This document shows, piece by piece, positions 52,665-64,000 of a DNA stretch of 64,000 bases. This DNA comes from Lingula anatina. Its lineage: Eukaryota; Brachiopoda; Lingulata; Lingulida; Lingulidae. Both the position numbers and the translations under genes were made by a program. Positions within the stretch are counted from its first letter, which is position 1, and each line of letters starts with the position of its first letter. The notes under the pieces are model-generated. The model was given only the letters and a program-made list of their open reading frames with translations. It ran no database searches and was not told the origin of the DNA. The DNA lies in the NCBI RefSeq assembly GCF_001039355.2, contig NW_019775811.1:140176-204175 (forward strand), read 5' to 3'.

Positions 52665-55600
52665 ATGGCGCCAGGAGAAAGGTTTAGGTTTGTGATATAT
52701 TTCACGTAATTTAGTATAATTTAACCCTAAATCAATTGTCTTTGTGAATTTTAGTAACTGATATATCAATAAAAATTTCTTTAGCAAGATCTGGGGTGAA
52801 CAGAATGGTGATTTCTCTGATATCTAGCTGTTATAAATACAAAATCTTGAATCCGAAGCCGACCTGTCTCTGCAGACAGAGCGCTCATTTACTGTGTATA
52901 ATTTGATATATATCTTAGCATTTGATAAATAGTCGAGTCGGTACTGTTGCCCCTTGCATGTTAAATTTTGAACAGAAATCATTTTTGTTGCTAGTAAATA
53001 GGGTCTTTTGCCAATTTTCCTCAATCAATTGTTGATGTGTCATTTACATTTGGCTAAAAAACATACAGAGGCAGATTTTGTCAAGAATGTCAGAAGTGAT
53101 AGTGTTAAATGGATCTTACTTCTTTCCACCCCACATCATGCAGGTTCTCTGTGTGAGTACAATGTTCCCACAAAATGCTGGCCTGATGGAAGGAATTTGT
53201 CATTGTTTTTTCCAGGTTTTTTTAAAATCATTTTTCTTGTTTTGTTGTATATGCCTTTTTATATATCCAGCAAGCCCAAAAACATTTAAATAGGAACAAA
53301 GTATGGCATCTACCCTCACCTGCCTATTTAATCTGACAACATGATAGATTTTAGTTTAAATATATGACACAAGACATTTATATGCATGAAGTGCCTTTTT
53401 TCTTGTAACACGACACCATGATAAATGAATGAATAAATGAATACAATATTTGATAATATGACCTTTTTTTCACATTTCAGAATGCTAAACATCATTTGAC
53501 AACTGATAAAAACATGAGTTCCACTGCAAGTGACATCCCAGGTGTCACCCCACAGTCCCAGATCATAACCTCAGGCAGGGGATCTAGAACAGGGGGGTCA
53601 CTAGCAGGGCACAGCGTACGCTCAAGAAGGAAACATACCCCTTATATGAAGTCTGCTACATCGAGAAGGTTAGCAGGTAAGTGGGAAGATTCAACACACA
53701 CAATTCAACAAAAATCCCAATCCTTCTTCTTACCAATGTTAGTTTATTATTTTAATATAAACTTATAGCAGTCTTTGTTCTGAATGCCTGTTATGTTTGG
53801 CATGTTTATCTTGATGCCTTCAGATTCCATACAGTTGAGATTGGCATCCACTGTGACCACAGCAGAAGCTGACAAACTGTTTCACTTTATTTTTTAGGTG
53901 TAAAGCCACAAGATGATCAAGAAGAACCTCCAGATTTTGAAGGTTAGTTCCCATTTTCTGCTCAGTGTAGATTTATAATGTACATTTGTCAGTTATCTGT
54001 TTTTTACACTATAAAAAAAATGTACATAGACCTTTTTGTGCATATTTTTAAAGCAATTCCAACTGAAGTTGATCTGCAGACAAACAGATCCACAGATCAA
54101 GTATAACTGACCTACTTGAAAGCTTACTGGAATCCATTCAGTGTCTATTATAAGAGCGCATTCTCAACGAGTTAAGCCAGGCTTTACAAAGCCGGTGACC
54201 TAAAAATGGTGGACGTACATGAAAGAAAAACCGCCTAATCTTTTAATAGTCTCTCCGCCTCCCCACACGTCGTCCCTGCGGGGTACAGTAATTAAATCTC
54301 GGCTCCGTTCGCCATGCGGAAGCTACCTGAGAAATATTAAGTGCGCATGCTCATCAGTTATACTCGTGGTGAAGAAACCATGGCGGCTGAAGGCGATCGA
54401 AGGAAAAAAGCTCTTCTGTTCTATTATCTTTGAAAACAGAGACGAAAAAGGAATAATTTGGCCCGTAGAGCAGCAATGAATCGACTATCTACGGAGATAA
54501 TATCACCAGAGATATTCACGGAAATATTAATGTTCGGAGCCAAGATTTAATTACTGTACCCCGCAGGGACGACGTGTGGGGAGGCGTGTGAGAGGCGGAG
54601 AGACTATTAAAAGATTAGGCGGTTTTTCTTTCATGTACGTCTGCCATTTTTAGGTCACCGGCTTTGTAAAGCCTGGCTTAATTCGTTGAGAATGCGCTCT
54701 AAGGGGATTATATAGCAAGCTTTCCAGTGGGTTGGCCATATTTGATATGCGGAACTGTTTGTTGGAGGATCAACTTGTTCTGAATCAGTCCTTTGTGATC
54801 ACAAAGAGCTGTAAATATCTTTATGCCTGTGCATCAGCAGAGATTAAATATGAAATAGAAATATTTAGACCAGTTATTCTATAATTTGTTAGATTATGTA
54901 CACTACTTAGATAAATTTACATCAGTAAGTTGCACTGGTTTATTCAAGGAGTACATACTTATAAGATGTTACTTTGTGTAAAATATGATCCCTTTTCTCA
55001 CTGTGACAGTGATCTCATCAATTTATTTGTTTTCAGGCTTTCTGAAGAAGACATGGCGCCTGTACAAGATGACCCCTATGTACAACTTCAGTTATGATAA
55101 CAGAACTTTGAGGAGGCATTCTGCAGTGCTATCTGCATTTGTGGAGGCTGTAAGTGCTGATGGAAAAATAAATTTATAATTAAATGTTTTCTTTTACACA
55201 TATCAGATATGAGCTTTTATTTTATTATTTTTTATTTTTATTAATAATTTATTATTTTTTTGTGCAGGATTGTTGAACTCTGTGGTTTTTATGTGACCTC
55301 AGAGTCTATGAACTCCAAAATTTAGGTTAATGTTAATGTTACCAGACAAAGTTCTCTGGGCTTATTAACAATATGGTTAGATATAGCCTTATGGTTAAAA
55401 AGTTTAAAATGTGTTTTAAGATAATTGAGATTTTTATATATTTTGTCTCACCAGGAATCTCTGAAAGGGGCAGTGGTCAGTGAGGGAGAGGTGGCGGGGA
55501 AGGCTGTGATAAGTGTATATAGAGGACTGAGAACTAATGAAAGTAGGTCTACAATTTGCAGGATAAGTGCAGTCAGCTTATTTAGCTTTTGTTTGATTTT

Positions 55601-58596
55601 CTAGAAGTCTTTTAACTGTTGCAGATAAAAAAGCTTGCAATCTGTTTTATTAAAAGAAATAATATTTTTGATATTTGAAACTGATTGGTATGTAAGATTT
55701 ATAAGTTCAAGGCATTTTATGCAAAAAAATCTAACTTTTACATAAGAATGTGCTCAAGGGTGTACATACTCGTATAAAGCTTGAAAACATGTTACTGTTA
55801 GAAAATGACATTTCTGTTTAATTGCATAAATGTGGGGTTCAGTCACATATTGTCCTTACATTTAAATGGACGTTTGTTGTTCTGTAGGTGACTCAGAGGC
55901 CATACAAATTCTGGTGAAATCTAAACCAAGCACAGGTGAGAATTTCAATATTTTTCATAAACACCATCCATAGTTGCTTTCATGCGGTAGTTGAGTCGAT
56001 TCAGATGCTGTCACACACAAAAATACTACAGAATTCACTATATTGTGATAGCTGTGACAAGTGGATTGTTGAAAAAATTCATCACATTGCGTTAGCTTTG
56101 GCAAGTGAACTGTTCACTCAGCTGGATGTAATGGATGCTCATCTTTAAAGTCATTACTGGATGTAGTATTGTTTTCTCTTCAGGACAAGGGGAAGCCAAA
56201 GTGGCTGTCACTGCTGTGTTGTTTGGAGCGGGTGTGAATGAAGATATCCAGAGAAGGCTCCCGTCCTCCTTCACATGGCTACCACTGATGATGGTCAAGG
56301 GTCCAGTGGGCATAACCAGCAGTGTCCAGAGTTGGTTGCAGGTAATAGTTGGATTGACTTGAAGGAGATTGCTATGGTTGGGTTACATTTAAAAACAAGA
56401 ATGATCACTGAAATACTTGCAAATCTGGCTAGGGTTTAATAAGCTCTGGCTGAGAATTAAATGTTGTTTAGAATGTTTAGCTTTTAATTGGATGTAGCAT
56501 CTGTTAATGTTAAGTTAACTCAGTTCAGTAGAAAATTTGCTAGGTTTGACACATTTTCCTAGGGAGTGGAATGGAGGATTGCCTTAAAACAGGCAGATGC
56601 TTAAATATAAGAACATACAATACAATTTTTGTTTCCCAATAAGTGCAATAAGATTGTTTTTGATAGTATTTGATAGTATTTGAAGTATTTGGCTATATAA
56701 ATTATATGGGTCTGACTTTTGTATAAATGTGTATTTATACTACTCTTTTACCAATATATTGGCATTTTTACAAATGTGATAGAAATTTTTCTATAACTGA
56801 TAAATATATTTACTGATAATTCATCCCCAATTTATCATCGATATGCTGAAGATTGATTACTTGGCTTAAATGATAAAATACCTGATACAAATTTTAGTGT
56901 ATTTTGCATTTTTACTCTCCAGAGTAACTTTGACTGCCACATCACCCCAATGGAGTTCACGTCCACTGACCTGTCCTGGATGGTTGCCATGTGGGCAGGG
57001 GTGGAGACAGGTATGATTTATTTCCAAGAATGCCCCCAATGATTCTATGAAATTACTAGAGCTATCTTTTTTTTGTTTTTTCCCCCACAAGTATAGACTT
57101 AGGAATTATTGAGATTGAATAGGGAACATTGTTAGTCAGCAATATTCCTCAATAGTTTTTGGATAGTTGCAGTGTAACTTTGTCAGACTTTGAGCAGAAT
57201 ACTTGTTAAGATAACTGAAACCTTATCATAAGTCTTCTGAAGAACTGCTATATGTTTTTGTGTTGTATTAGGCCTCCACTCCCCCCATTTATGCCCCCCC
57301 CCCTCCATACAGAGCTGTGTACCTTTGGTGCTTGTGTTTTCAGGATTTCTGTAAAATTTGTGCTAATATTTTTTCTTCAGACATCGGCCACAAGCCAGTA
57401 GAGTTGCTATACAGAGTGCCACAGGTGGAGGGGTTGTCATCCATAACCTACACAATTAATGCTGGGGATTGTAAGGCACTCTGGGATAGGTAAGGACTGT
57501 GTTTGTTTTTCTCTAGAAGTTGTGTGGGAATGGTAGAAATTAGGGTTAAGAGAGTAATTGACACAGAGTTGTACTGAACATTACAGTTACTGTAGTGAGT
57601 TCTCTAAGCACAGATTGTGGAAATCATTATCTTCATGAAGCTGTCAGTTATTGGTGAAAATAATATCTTTATTTCTGTTATTTTTCACACAGTGTGCACA
57701 CAGAGGAGAGAGATCAGTTCACAGTGGAGGAAGTGGAGGTCTTCACCAAAGCTCTTGAATCGCATTTTTATGCACACTTCAATATTTTTCTTGGGGTAAG
57801 TTTGTACAGAGGTAGGAATCATATTACGTATTTTTCCCAGCCAAAGCTAAGAAGTATTTAAATGAAAATATTTTTTGATAGTGAAGAAGAAGCCAAGCTT
57901 TTAGACACACCACAAAATTAATTTAAAGAAATTATTTTTTCTGTAACATATGATGTATTTGAATTCTTTGGCTAAGATTTTTGTTGAATTGTTATTTATG
58001 ATCAACCACCATGTTTTAAATAAACAAAAGAAAACTGTATAAAGTGATCCCATTTTCTGTTCAGAAATCTTCTTATTTCTTTATCAAGGAAAAGTTCATT
58101 GATCACAATGAAATGTGTATTTTCCTTTTCTGAGATTTAAAAAAAATGTCATAATGGAATAATTATATTTTATAGCACATGCACCTCAGTAGGGCTGGTA
58201 CTGGCATAGGTCTGGTGTCCATGGACGGGAAGGTGAAGGTAATAAGGTTATACTGTTTTAGAAATCTCACGTATTAAAATTTAGATAAGATTTAGATAGG
58301 TTTCATCTGTTACATAACTTTGAAAGTAGTATTCATTAATTTAAGAGATTTCTGTATTTTCTGAGCAGCATAAGGTGAGATAAAAACCCTAAAAAAACTT
58401 TTTAATTTAATCATTTTGCCTTTATTCATAAAAGATCAAAATATCTGATTGTGTTGGTGTTCTTCTTGTCATGGATCAAATCGTGTTATTCATTTTATTT
58501 CCTGGTGTTTACTTTCAGTTATTTCAAAATGATCATGTGCTGAGAATGCTGTCCCATTTTACCCAGCTGGCAACAGAACAATTGGACCTCAGGTGA
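52665..58596 (+). CDS. CENPL: Centromere protein L (CCAN subunit), complete coding region
   Basis: Subunit of the constitutive centromere-associated network; CENP-L pairs with CENP-N at the inner kinetochore. Coding exons: 53514-53676, 53898-53942, 55037-55149, 55455-55542, 55888-55935, 56184-56341, 56923-57010, 57381-57489, 57693-57795, 58176-58238, 58519-58596. They give 351 aa (human 344) with every phase closing. Diagnostic blocks are KTWRLYKMTPMYNFSYDNRT, TDLSWMVAMWAG, DCKALWDSVHT, LESHFYAHFNIFLGHMHLSR and GLVSMDGKVKLF. The exon containing 53514 begins at 53481. The upstream 5' exon (52665-52687 or slightly longer) does not join it in frame, so I treat it as non-coding and start at ATG 53514 (MSSTASDIPG). 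A short upstream ATG at 53482 ends after five codons. The poly-A signal AATAAA is at 59503-59508. Confidence 0.93.
54154..54699. mobile_element. 546-bp foldback element, PIF/Harbinger-like, in a CENPL intron
   Basis: The long terminal inverted repeats begin GAGCGCATTCTCAACGA (54154) and end TCGTTGAGAATGCGCTC (54699). The arms are about 155-165 bp (54154-54307 and 54535-54699), and shared text runs to GTACCCCGCAGGGACGACGT. The flanks are TAA at 54151-54153 and 54700-54702, a 3-bp target duplication typical of PIF/Harbinger. The central part holds a short frame from ATG 54380 with one internal stop, rich in Arg and Lys (MAAEGDRRKKALLFYYL), possibly the remnant of an element-encoded protein. Superfamily assignment is inferred from the duplication and TIR form. 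Confidence 0.75.
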
Positions 58597-58785
58597 TCTG
58601 TATGAGTGCACAGTACTAGTGCTCGTGTGATGTCATACTAGTGTTTGTATGATGTTCTTGAACCCAAAAATCTAAAAATGATTCCATTCAGTTGGAAATT
58701 GACATCAGTGCGAGGTACAGTGAATATCAGAACTGTTGGACCTCAGATGATCTGTATGAGTACACAGTATTTGTGTGATGTTTCT
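58582..58785. repeat. Duplication of the CENPL stop-codon region in its 3' UTR
   Basis: TTGGACCTCAGGTGATCTGT (the last codons, stop and first UTR bases) recurs as TTGGACCTCAGATGATCTGT near 58737. In both copies ATGAGTRCACAGTA and TGTGATG text follows. A third faint trace (ATAGGACCTCGGGTTGAG) is near 58840. Confidence 0.65.
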
Positions 58786-59723
58786 AAACATAAAGAGGGA
58801 GAAATACTTTAATTCTTTTGGGAATTGGTACATCTGCCATAGGACCTCGGGTTGAGTATTAAAACACGAATGTGAGGTGATAAAGGGATATTTTCACCAC
58901 GCTAACACAAATGTGCTAGCTAAGAAAACTTGGCAAACTGTGGCATATAACCTACTGCCATACGTTTAATATTAAGTTGTATATGATGACTAATTTTGTT
59001 ATTTTATGGTTACTATGATGACGTAAGGTCGTCTACAATGGTAAGGGCCATTCCTAACATTGTCCTCGCAATGGTCTTTTTGTCTTTGTAATTTTTTTTT
59101 TGTAATTGGATGTTCCTCCCCAAAAAAGAGAGCGAAAATGAGAAATGATTGCACCTCTTCCTTATTTATTGATCTTGATTAGATTAAATGATCTTCTGAC
59201 TTACTTGCAATTATGTATATGTATATAATGTCGAATCATGTTAATAGGAGTCGTTTTCAGTCTGTCCAGTATACAGGACTGGTCACTTCATTACTGAAAG
59301 CTTTATCATTTTTCATCATATAAAAAAGTGATTTAAATTTGAAAAATTGAGAAGTACTTTGTAGACTGACCTTGGCTTTGCTGCTGGAAATTTTGTCATT
59401 TTTACTCAAAGACTGAAAACAAAGAATCTTTTTTTTTCTAAATAAGAAGTATGTATATTTGAGTTACTTTCGAATTTAATTGTGACTTTATTGTGATATG
59501 TAAATAAAACCATTTTTGCTATATAACACTTTGCTTGTTAATTCCACCATGAATGTGTAAGCCAAACAAAAACTGAGACTGTAAGCTCCAAGTAACAGCC
59601 TTGTTTATCAGAATAATCCATTAGTTAAAATGATTAAAATATGTTTGAGCCAGGAGGCAACAAGGTGATTATTTTTATGTACAGACACAGATGTGTCTGT
59701 ACATATAGCTATCATCTGCGTCT

Positions 59724-59770
59724 GTCGTCGCCGTCGCCGTCGTCGCCGTCGCCGTCGTCGCCGTCGCCGT
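59724..59770. repeat. GTCGCC/GTC hexamer microsatellite
   Basis: Imperfect run of CGTCGC units. It directly precedes a longer tandem repeat, the same order (GC-rich short repeat, then long tandem core) as in the element of RTTN intron 33. Confidence 0.9.
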
Positions 59771-59775
59771 GCACT

Positions 59776-60053
59776 TTTACCGATAACACGATAAATGGAA
59801 AACTGTTTTTTCTTTTGGTATGAAACTTACAGAACTGATGAATATTCATAATACGCAGGTCAAGTTCGAAAATCAGCATGATCGGGTCACTTTTAGGGAA
59901 TTTATGCTGTTTTTTCACTTTTTTCAGCATATATGCAGCACTGATAACACGATAAGTGAAAAACCATTTTACCTTTTGACTTGAAACTTACAAAACTGAT
60001 GAATATTCATAATTCGCAGGTCAAGTTCGAAAATCAGCATGATCGGGTCACTN
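59776..60053. repeat. ~160-bp tandem repeat, two copies, truncated at an N (60053)
   Basis: Copy 1 starts ACCGATAACACGATAAATGG (about 59779) and copy 2 CACTGATAACACGATAAGTG (about 59939). Both contain GAAACTTACA(G/A)AACTGATG, AATATTCATAAT and CAGGTCAAGTTCGAAAATC, and reach GATCGGGTCACT. Copy 2 stops at an N and unrelated sequence follows, so the array is probably collapsed in the assembly. TCAGCATATATGCA next to TGA(C/T)AACAC also occurs in the intron-33 element (17928-17952), suggesting a common family. Confidence 0.75.
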
Positions 60054-61385
60054 CCTATTTTGCATCTTTATTTTCTGTTTTTTGTCTGTACATTTGACAG
60101 CTTTGCTGCCTTGTTTTAAGTGTTGAGATGCCCTGAAAGGGAGCCAAAAGTGCATACGTTTTCTCTTTCTTACTTATTTCTTGCTGACATGCAAGCCTAA
60201 GGATCATAAGGTTTTTATTATAACATACACATTTTCGGTATGGGTAGACACGTGGGATTGGGTGGTGTGTCAATAAATATTTAAGCAATACTATAAAACA
60301 AATATTTATTTCTTATCAAGATGTTTAAAAAGTTCCAAAATCCAATGCATAGACTCTAACTATAAGCATTTACAAAATTTTTGTCACTGGTACATAATGC
60401 CTCTAGTTTAATCCTCGTTGTCTCTCATCATTATATGATCTTGGCAATGTCATAAACTATTCTATAAGGTTACAAGTCACTTAAACTGGAATTTTTACAG
60501 TGAAATGAATGCAATGCCATTGTTGCAAATATAGTACGATAATGTTGGGTGGGGCGCATTTTGTTTCTGAAGATGGATTATTTCCTTACAGCTGTAAAAA
60601 GTTATACTTTTTCATTCTACTCTGTTTCAAGGAATACTAAACCTTGAAGCACAATTATGTTAACAGTCATGATAAGTTCAATTATATCTCGATGTATTTA
60701 CAAAATAATGTACATAAATGTTTAAATGCAAATGATAACAACCATGGGATATTTCAAATAGCGGTAATATCAGTTCATGCTATAATAATAATAATAATAT
60801 TGTGTCATTTTAAACAATATATCTGACTGATAAACATTATAGTAACAGGCCAAATTGACATCAAAATCTAAAGTCTTATGCTATAATATATAATCTTGAA
60901 TGAACATGATCCTATATATGCCCGCTTATCATGAAGATAGCATTTATGACCTATGATATCTTTAGAAGATCATAAATATGAGGTCATATTGTTACCTTTA
61001 GAGGGACTTTGTCATCAGTTCATGCAATTTCAGCCATTAATGACGTTAAAATTTCAGTCTAGGCTTCACTAGTTATTTAGCCATCCTGAAGACAAGGAAC
61101 TGATAAAACCACCCTTGATGCTTTGAAACGATATTTTCTCTGTGTATATATTTATTATTATATTTTATTTATATATTTTTCTTCTTGAAATAGTAATTTC
61201 ATTGCAGTTATTGGAACTGTCTTTACAATGTGTTTGAATGCAGACACTTTTTATCAGTTATGCATATTTGCAACTAAGATCACGTCATTTTCTGATTTCA
61301 GTATTTTTTTCCATGAGTCTTCATACTGTAAAGATCTTTTAAGCAGTCATTTAGTCTTCCTAAAATAAGGATTGGCTGGTCAGGG

Positions 61386-63961
61386 CTATCTGACGGAACC
61401 ACCATATATATCTCGTGCAGAACCACCATACATGTCCCTTCCAGAACCTCCATAGATGGGTTCCCTGGCAGAGCCACCGTAAATGTCTCTGGGATAGTTT
61501 ATCTGAAAGAATTCAGGGCAGAATTAAGAAACACTAAGAAAGACAGGCATATTTTATGACACTGGCAGATTTATGATTTGAAGAAAAGGATTAGAAACTG
61601 TCCACTGTGCCATGACCCCAGATCTACTTAAGTTTATTTATTTTCTTTGGAAGACTGACTTTTACAGGGTTCTTGCAAAAGTTCATTGATAATGAACATA
61701 AAAGCGTTAAGAAAGATAAAGTTTAACTTACTGAATGAGCAGTTGCATAACCTATGTGGTCAAATCCCTGAAGAATAGAAAAAGAAGAATTTGAAATGTG
61801 AAATTATCTAAAACAAAATGCTTAATGTTATTTGATTATATTATTAGACCAATTCCTTCATTTTACAGGCACATGTAAGAATAATTGTGTGCTGCTTTTG
61901 GAAGTCTCAGCACAGATTTGGTGGTTGCATCATAAAATTATTCTTTTTTTTATTTGAGAAGAGAAAAGTATTATGTACTCACGTCATCATCCATTGGTGG
62001 CCTGCCATTGGTGCCGTATATCGACCCCTCTCTGGGGTAGTGGGAACCTCCCACAGAACTAGGAGCACCTGTAAGGTGAACGGAAAGCCTCTTGAATCAG
62101 ATTGCATTTCACACCAGGTGCGACATTCACATATCATAATAACTTTCTGAGCATAGAATAATTTTAATAATAATAATTTTTATCAAATGGACTTACCTGC
62201 TCTGGCATATCTGGGTAGATAGGAACTGCTCATTGCTCCAATTGCACTGCCATTGGTGCCACCATTCTCCAGACTGAAACAAAATGCAGACTTGTGTAAA
62301 GTACTTACAATTTAAATGTTAGTTATGATTCTGTTTTAAATGTGGCTGAAAGAAAACAGAGATTCAGAGAGGAAGTATTCATATCATATTTTGACTTAAG
62401 AAGGAAATGAAAAATGATTGATGCATTGTGTGTAGTATTGGGTGTTAAGAAGGATTGAGAGGGATGTAAAAAAAAAAAAGAACGATTAACTGCAGAGTTT
62501 CATGTAGCCTCATATAAATGACCTGTGGAATATGAGGATTACAGTGTAAAGGGAAAATGGAGGCACACTGCCTAGTGGCAACTAATAAAATCATTGTAAG
62601 CTGAAAGTGTGGCGAGGTCAATATCAGTGTTTTAAAGCGCAAGCCAAATGATGGAGAAACTTACCTCATTTCTTGCAGCTTGTCAGATTGGGAGCGGTAC
62701 CTGAATGAAGCAAAAAGGTCAAGGTAATGGTACTGGGGTAGAATTATGGCACAGGAGAGGTATGGTAAAAACCTGAACATTTAGTCAGTCTTGAAAATTT
62801 TGTCAGAAGAGATTCTCTGCCAAAGTAATTATTTTCATTTTGAAAATTTCATCAAACTTGAAAATGGGCCACTTGACAATTTAGACAAGTCAGATTCAGA
62901 CATTTAAAGATATTATTTAATTTTTAAGTGATGGAATTTTCAAGTCTTTACCATAAACACATGATGTTATAACAATAAAATAATAAGCTCCTTATGGGTT
63001 TTAAGGATTGAGACATTTTCATCCATACCTGGTATACTAGCAAATAAAGCAAACAGGTGAACTTTGGTAGTTTCAATAAGATTAGTTGTGTATTTCCACA
63101 AAACTTTGCTTTAGTAGAATGAAACTAAAATAGGCAGGGTCTTGGGATAAAGCAGTAGCATTTAGCCTTCACAAACACCAGCCCTCTGCTCACAGTCATA
63201 GTTCTTACAGTTGTAAAGCAATAGAATAATTGAATTCTGTAGGAGACTTTGCCATCCATCTGAATAAACCATAGATTTTTATTGCCAGATATGTCCCAAA
63301 TAGGTACCAATTGGACATACAGTCCATACTTATCCAAAAATGCCATTGGCTAATATGCTTACATGAGTTCCCTTCTTCTCTTCATTTTAACCACAACCAC
63401 CCATGTGATCAGGACCACAAGGACCAGGAAGACAATTCCAGCCACAACCCCAGCTGCAATCAGGGTGGACTTGTCCTCCTGTTGCTGGGCCAGAGGACTC
63501 TCTGTTCTCAGCTGGCATCTTGGTCCTGCGTATCCTTCTTGACATCTGAAAAAGGTGTTGATTTTATGAGATATATTCACAGTTTGAATAATATTGGTTC
63601 AATCAATATGATGGTATTGCATTTTTTTAAATGTGAATTGTGGACTATGGTGACCAGGCATTTTCTTATTTGACTATTGATAATAGCAAAGAAAAAGGCA
63701 GTTATTGCAGCTGAAGATGGAGCAAATAGTAAAGGACCTACATCACTACTTGCATCCAAGCACTTCTAACGGAGCAAATGCCCATTGATAGCCTTTTATA
63801 TTTTTATAACATGACACAAAGTAGCAAAATTTGTCCATCAGCTCACAAATTACTTGCAAAATATTATTGTACTTACAGGCAAGTTGGTCTCTGGTTCTCC
63901 ACCTCACATAGTCCATTGATACAGACATTGTTCAAGTCAAACCAGTCACAGTTCACCACCT
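61386..63961 (-). CDS. Single-pass membrane protein with EGF-like domain and YGGS-repeat tail, 5'-partial
   Basis: Exons on the minus strand: 63961-63877, 63545-63363, 62700-62665, 62273-62197, 62068-61983, 61767-61732, 61502-61386. All phases close (205 residues plus stop), and the gene continues past the window end. Domains in order: an EGF-like module with six cysteines (CDWFDLNNVCINGLC ... TCLCQEGYAGPRC), a short stalk, and a hydrophobic helix (STLIAAGVVAGIVFLVLVVL continuing ITWVVVV). A basic stop-transfer KMKRRR follows, then a ~125-residue cytoplasmic tail. The tail ends in four repeats of the type RD(I/M)YGGS(A/G/V)R, with further tyrosines in SIYGTNG and HIGYATA, plausible phosphorylation or SH2-type sites. 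A SEA-EGF-TM mucin-like or IMPG-like protein is one possibility, but the missing N-terminus prevents naming it. Confidence 0.8.
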
Positions 63962-63966
63962 CTGCA

Positions 63967-64000
63967 ATAATACAATACAATACAATACAATACAATACAA
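63967..64000. repeat. (AATAC)n microsatellite at the window end
   Basis: Pentanucleotide run that continues past the window. Confidence 0.9.

Larger units (their letters stand above)
58597..61385. other. Convergent intergenic region (CENPL 3' UTR, repeats, EGF-TM gene 3' UTR)
   Basis: CENPL's 3' UTR runs to about 59530. After that come a GTCGCC microsatellite and a truncated tandem repeat (59724-60053). AT-rich sequence follows, probably including the 3' UTR of the minus-strand membrane-protein gene (TTTATT at 60305-60310 is a possible poly-A signal). No other gene was seen. Confidence 0.6.

Noticed and set aside
52665-52687. MAPGERF start as the CENPL N-terminus
   Set aside because: Neither possible donor leaves a phase compatible with the next exon (53481), so it is treated as a non-coding 5' exon.
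1-64000. tRNA, rRNA, CRISPR, operon or prokaryotic features
   Set aside because: None were seen. The window is intron-rich animal DNA.

Overview
The window is animal nuclear DNA: AT-rich, with short exons, GT/AG introns and scattered transposon debris. A mollusc or another spiralian is the best guess. The reasons are animal orthologues (rotatin, CTDP1, CENP-L), a homeobox gene, a SINE-like sequence of a kind I associate with molluscs, and tandem-repeat elements built like bivalve pearl/HINE elements. No species can be named from the sequence alone.

Layout. (1) 1-22912, plus strand: 43 exons of a rotatin (RTTN) orthologue, complete at the 3' end and cut by the window start. Its introns carry a small hAT-like MITE, a SINE-like sequence, an 84-bp tandem duplication that copies an exon end with its splice donor, and a 2-kb element in intron 33 with a ~140-bp satellite. 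Each satellite unit holds a perfect DR1 nuclear-receptor motif. (2) 25082-38431, minus strand: a four-exon homeobox gene (364 aa) with an N-terminal Groucho-type EH1 motif and a divergent, perhaps Not-like, homeodomain. Its large introns hold microsatellites, a dead LINE fragment and two single-N assembly joins flanked by near-identical duplicates. (3) 38432-48399: about 10 kb with no recognisable gene, containing a 245-bp TIR element and a large inverted repeat (arms about 43.24-43.52 and 44.80-45.06 kb). (4) 48400-52581, minus strand: CTDP1/FCP1, six exons, 845 aa, complete. (5) 52665-58596, plus strand: CENPL, complete coding region of 351 aa, head-to-head with CTDP1 across a very short CCAAT-containing promoter. 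One intron holds a 546-bp Harbinger-like foldback element. (6) 58597-61385: CENPL 3' UTR, a GTCGCC microsatellite and a tandem repeat broken by an N. (7) 61386-63961, minus strand: the C-terminal half of a single-pass membrane protein with an EGF-like domain and a tail of YGGS repeats, continuing past the window end.

The genes do not form a pathway. RTTN (centriole/cilium) and CENPL (kinetochore) both serve cell division, and CTDP1 recycles RNA polymerase II, but each looks like an independent unit. Exon boundaries were placed by eye using splice consensus and phase. The phases close exactly for all five genes, which is the main support for the models.
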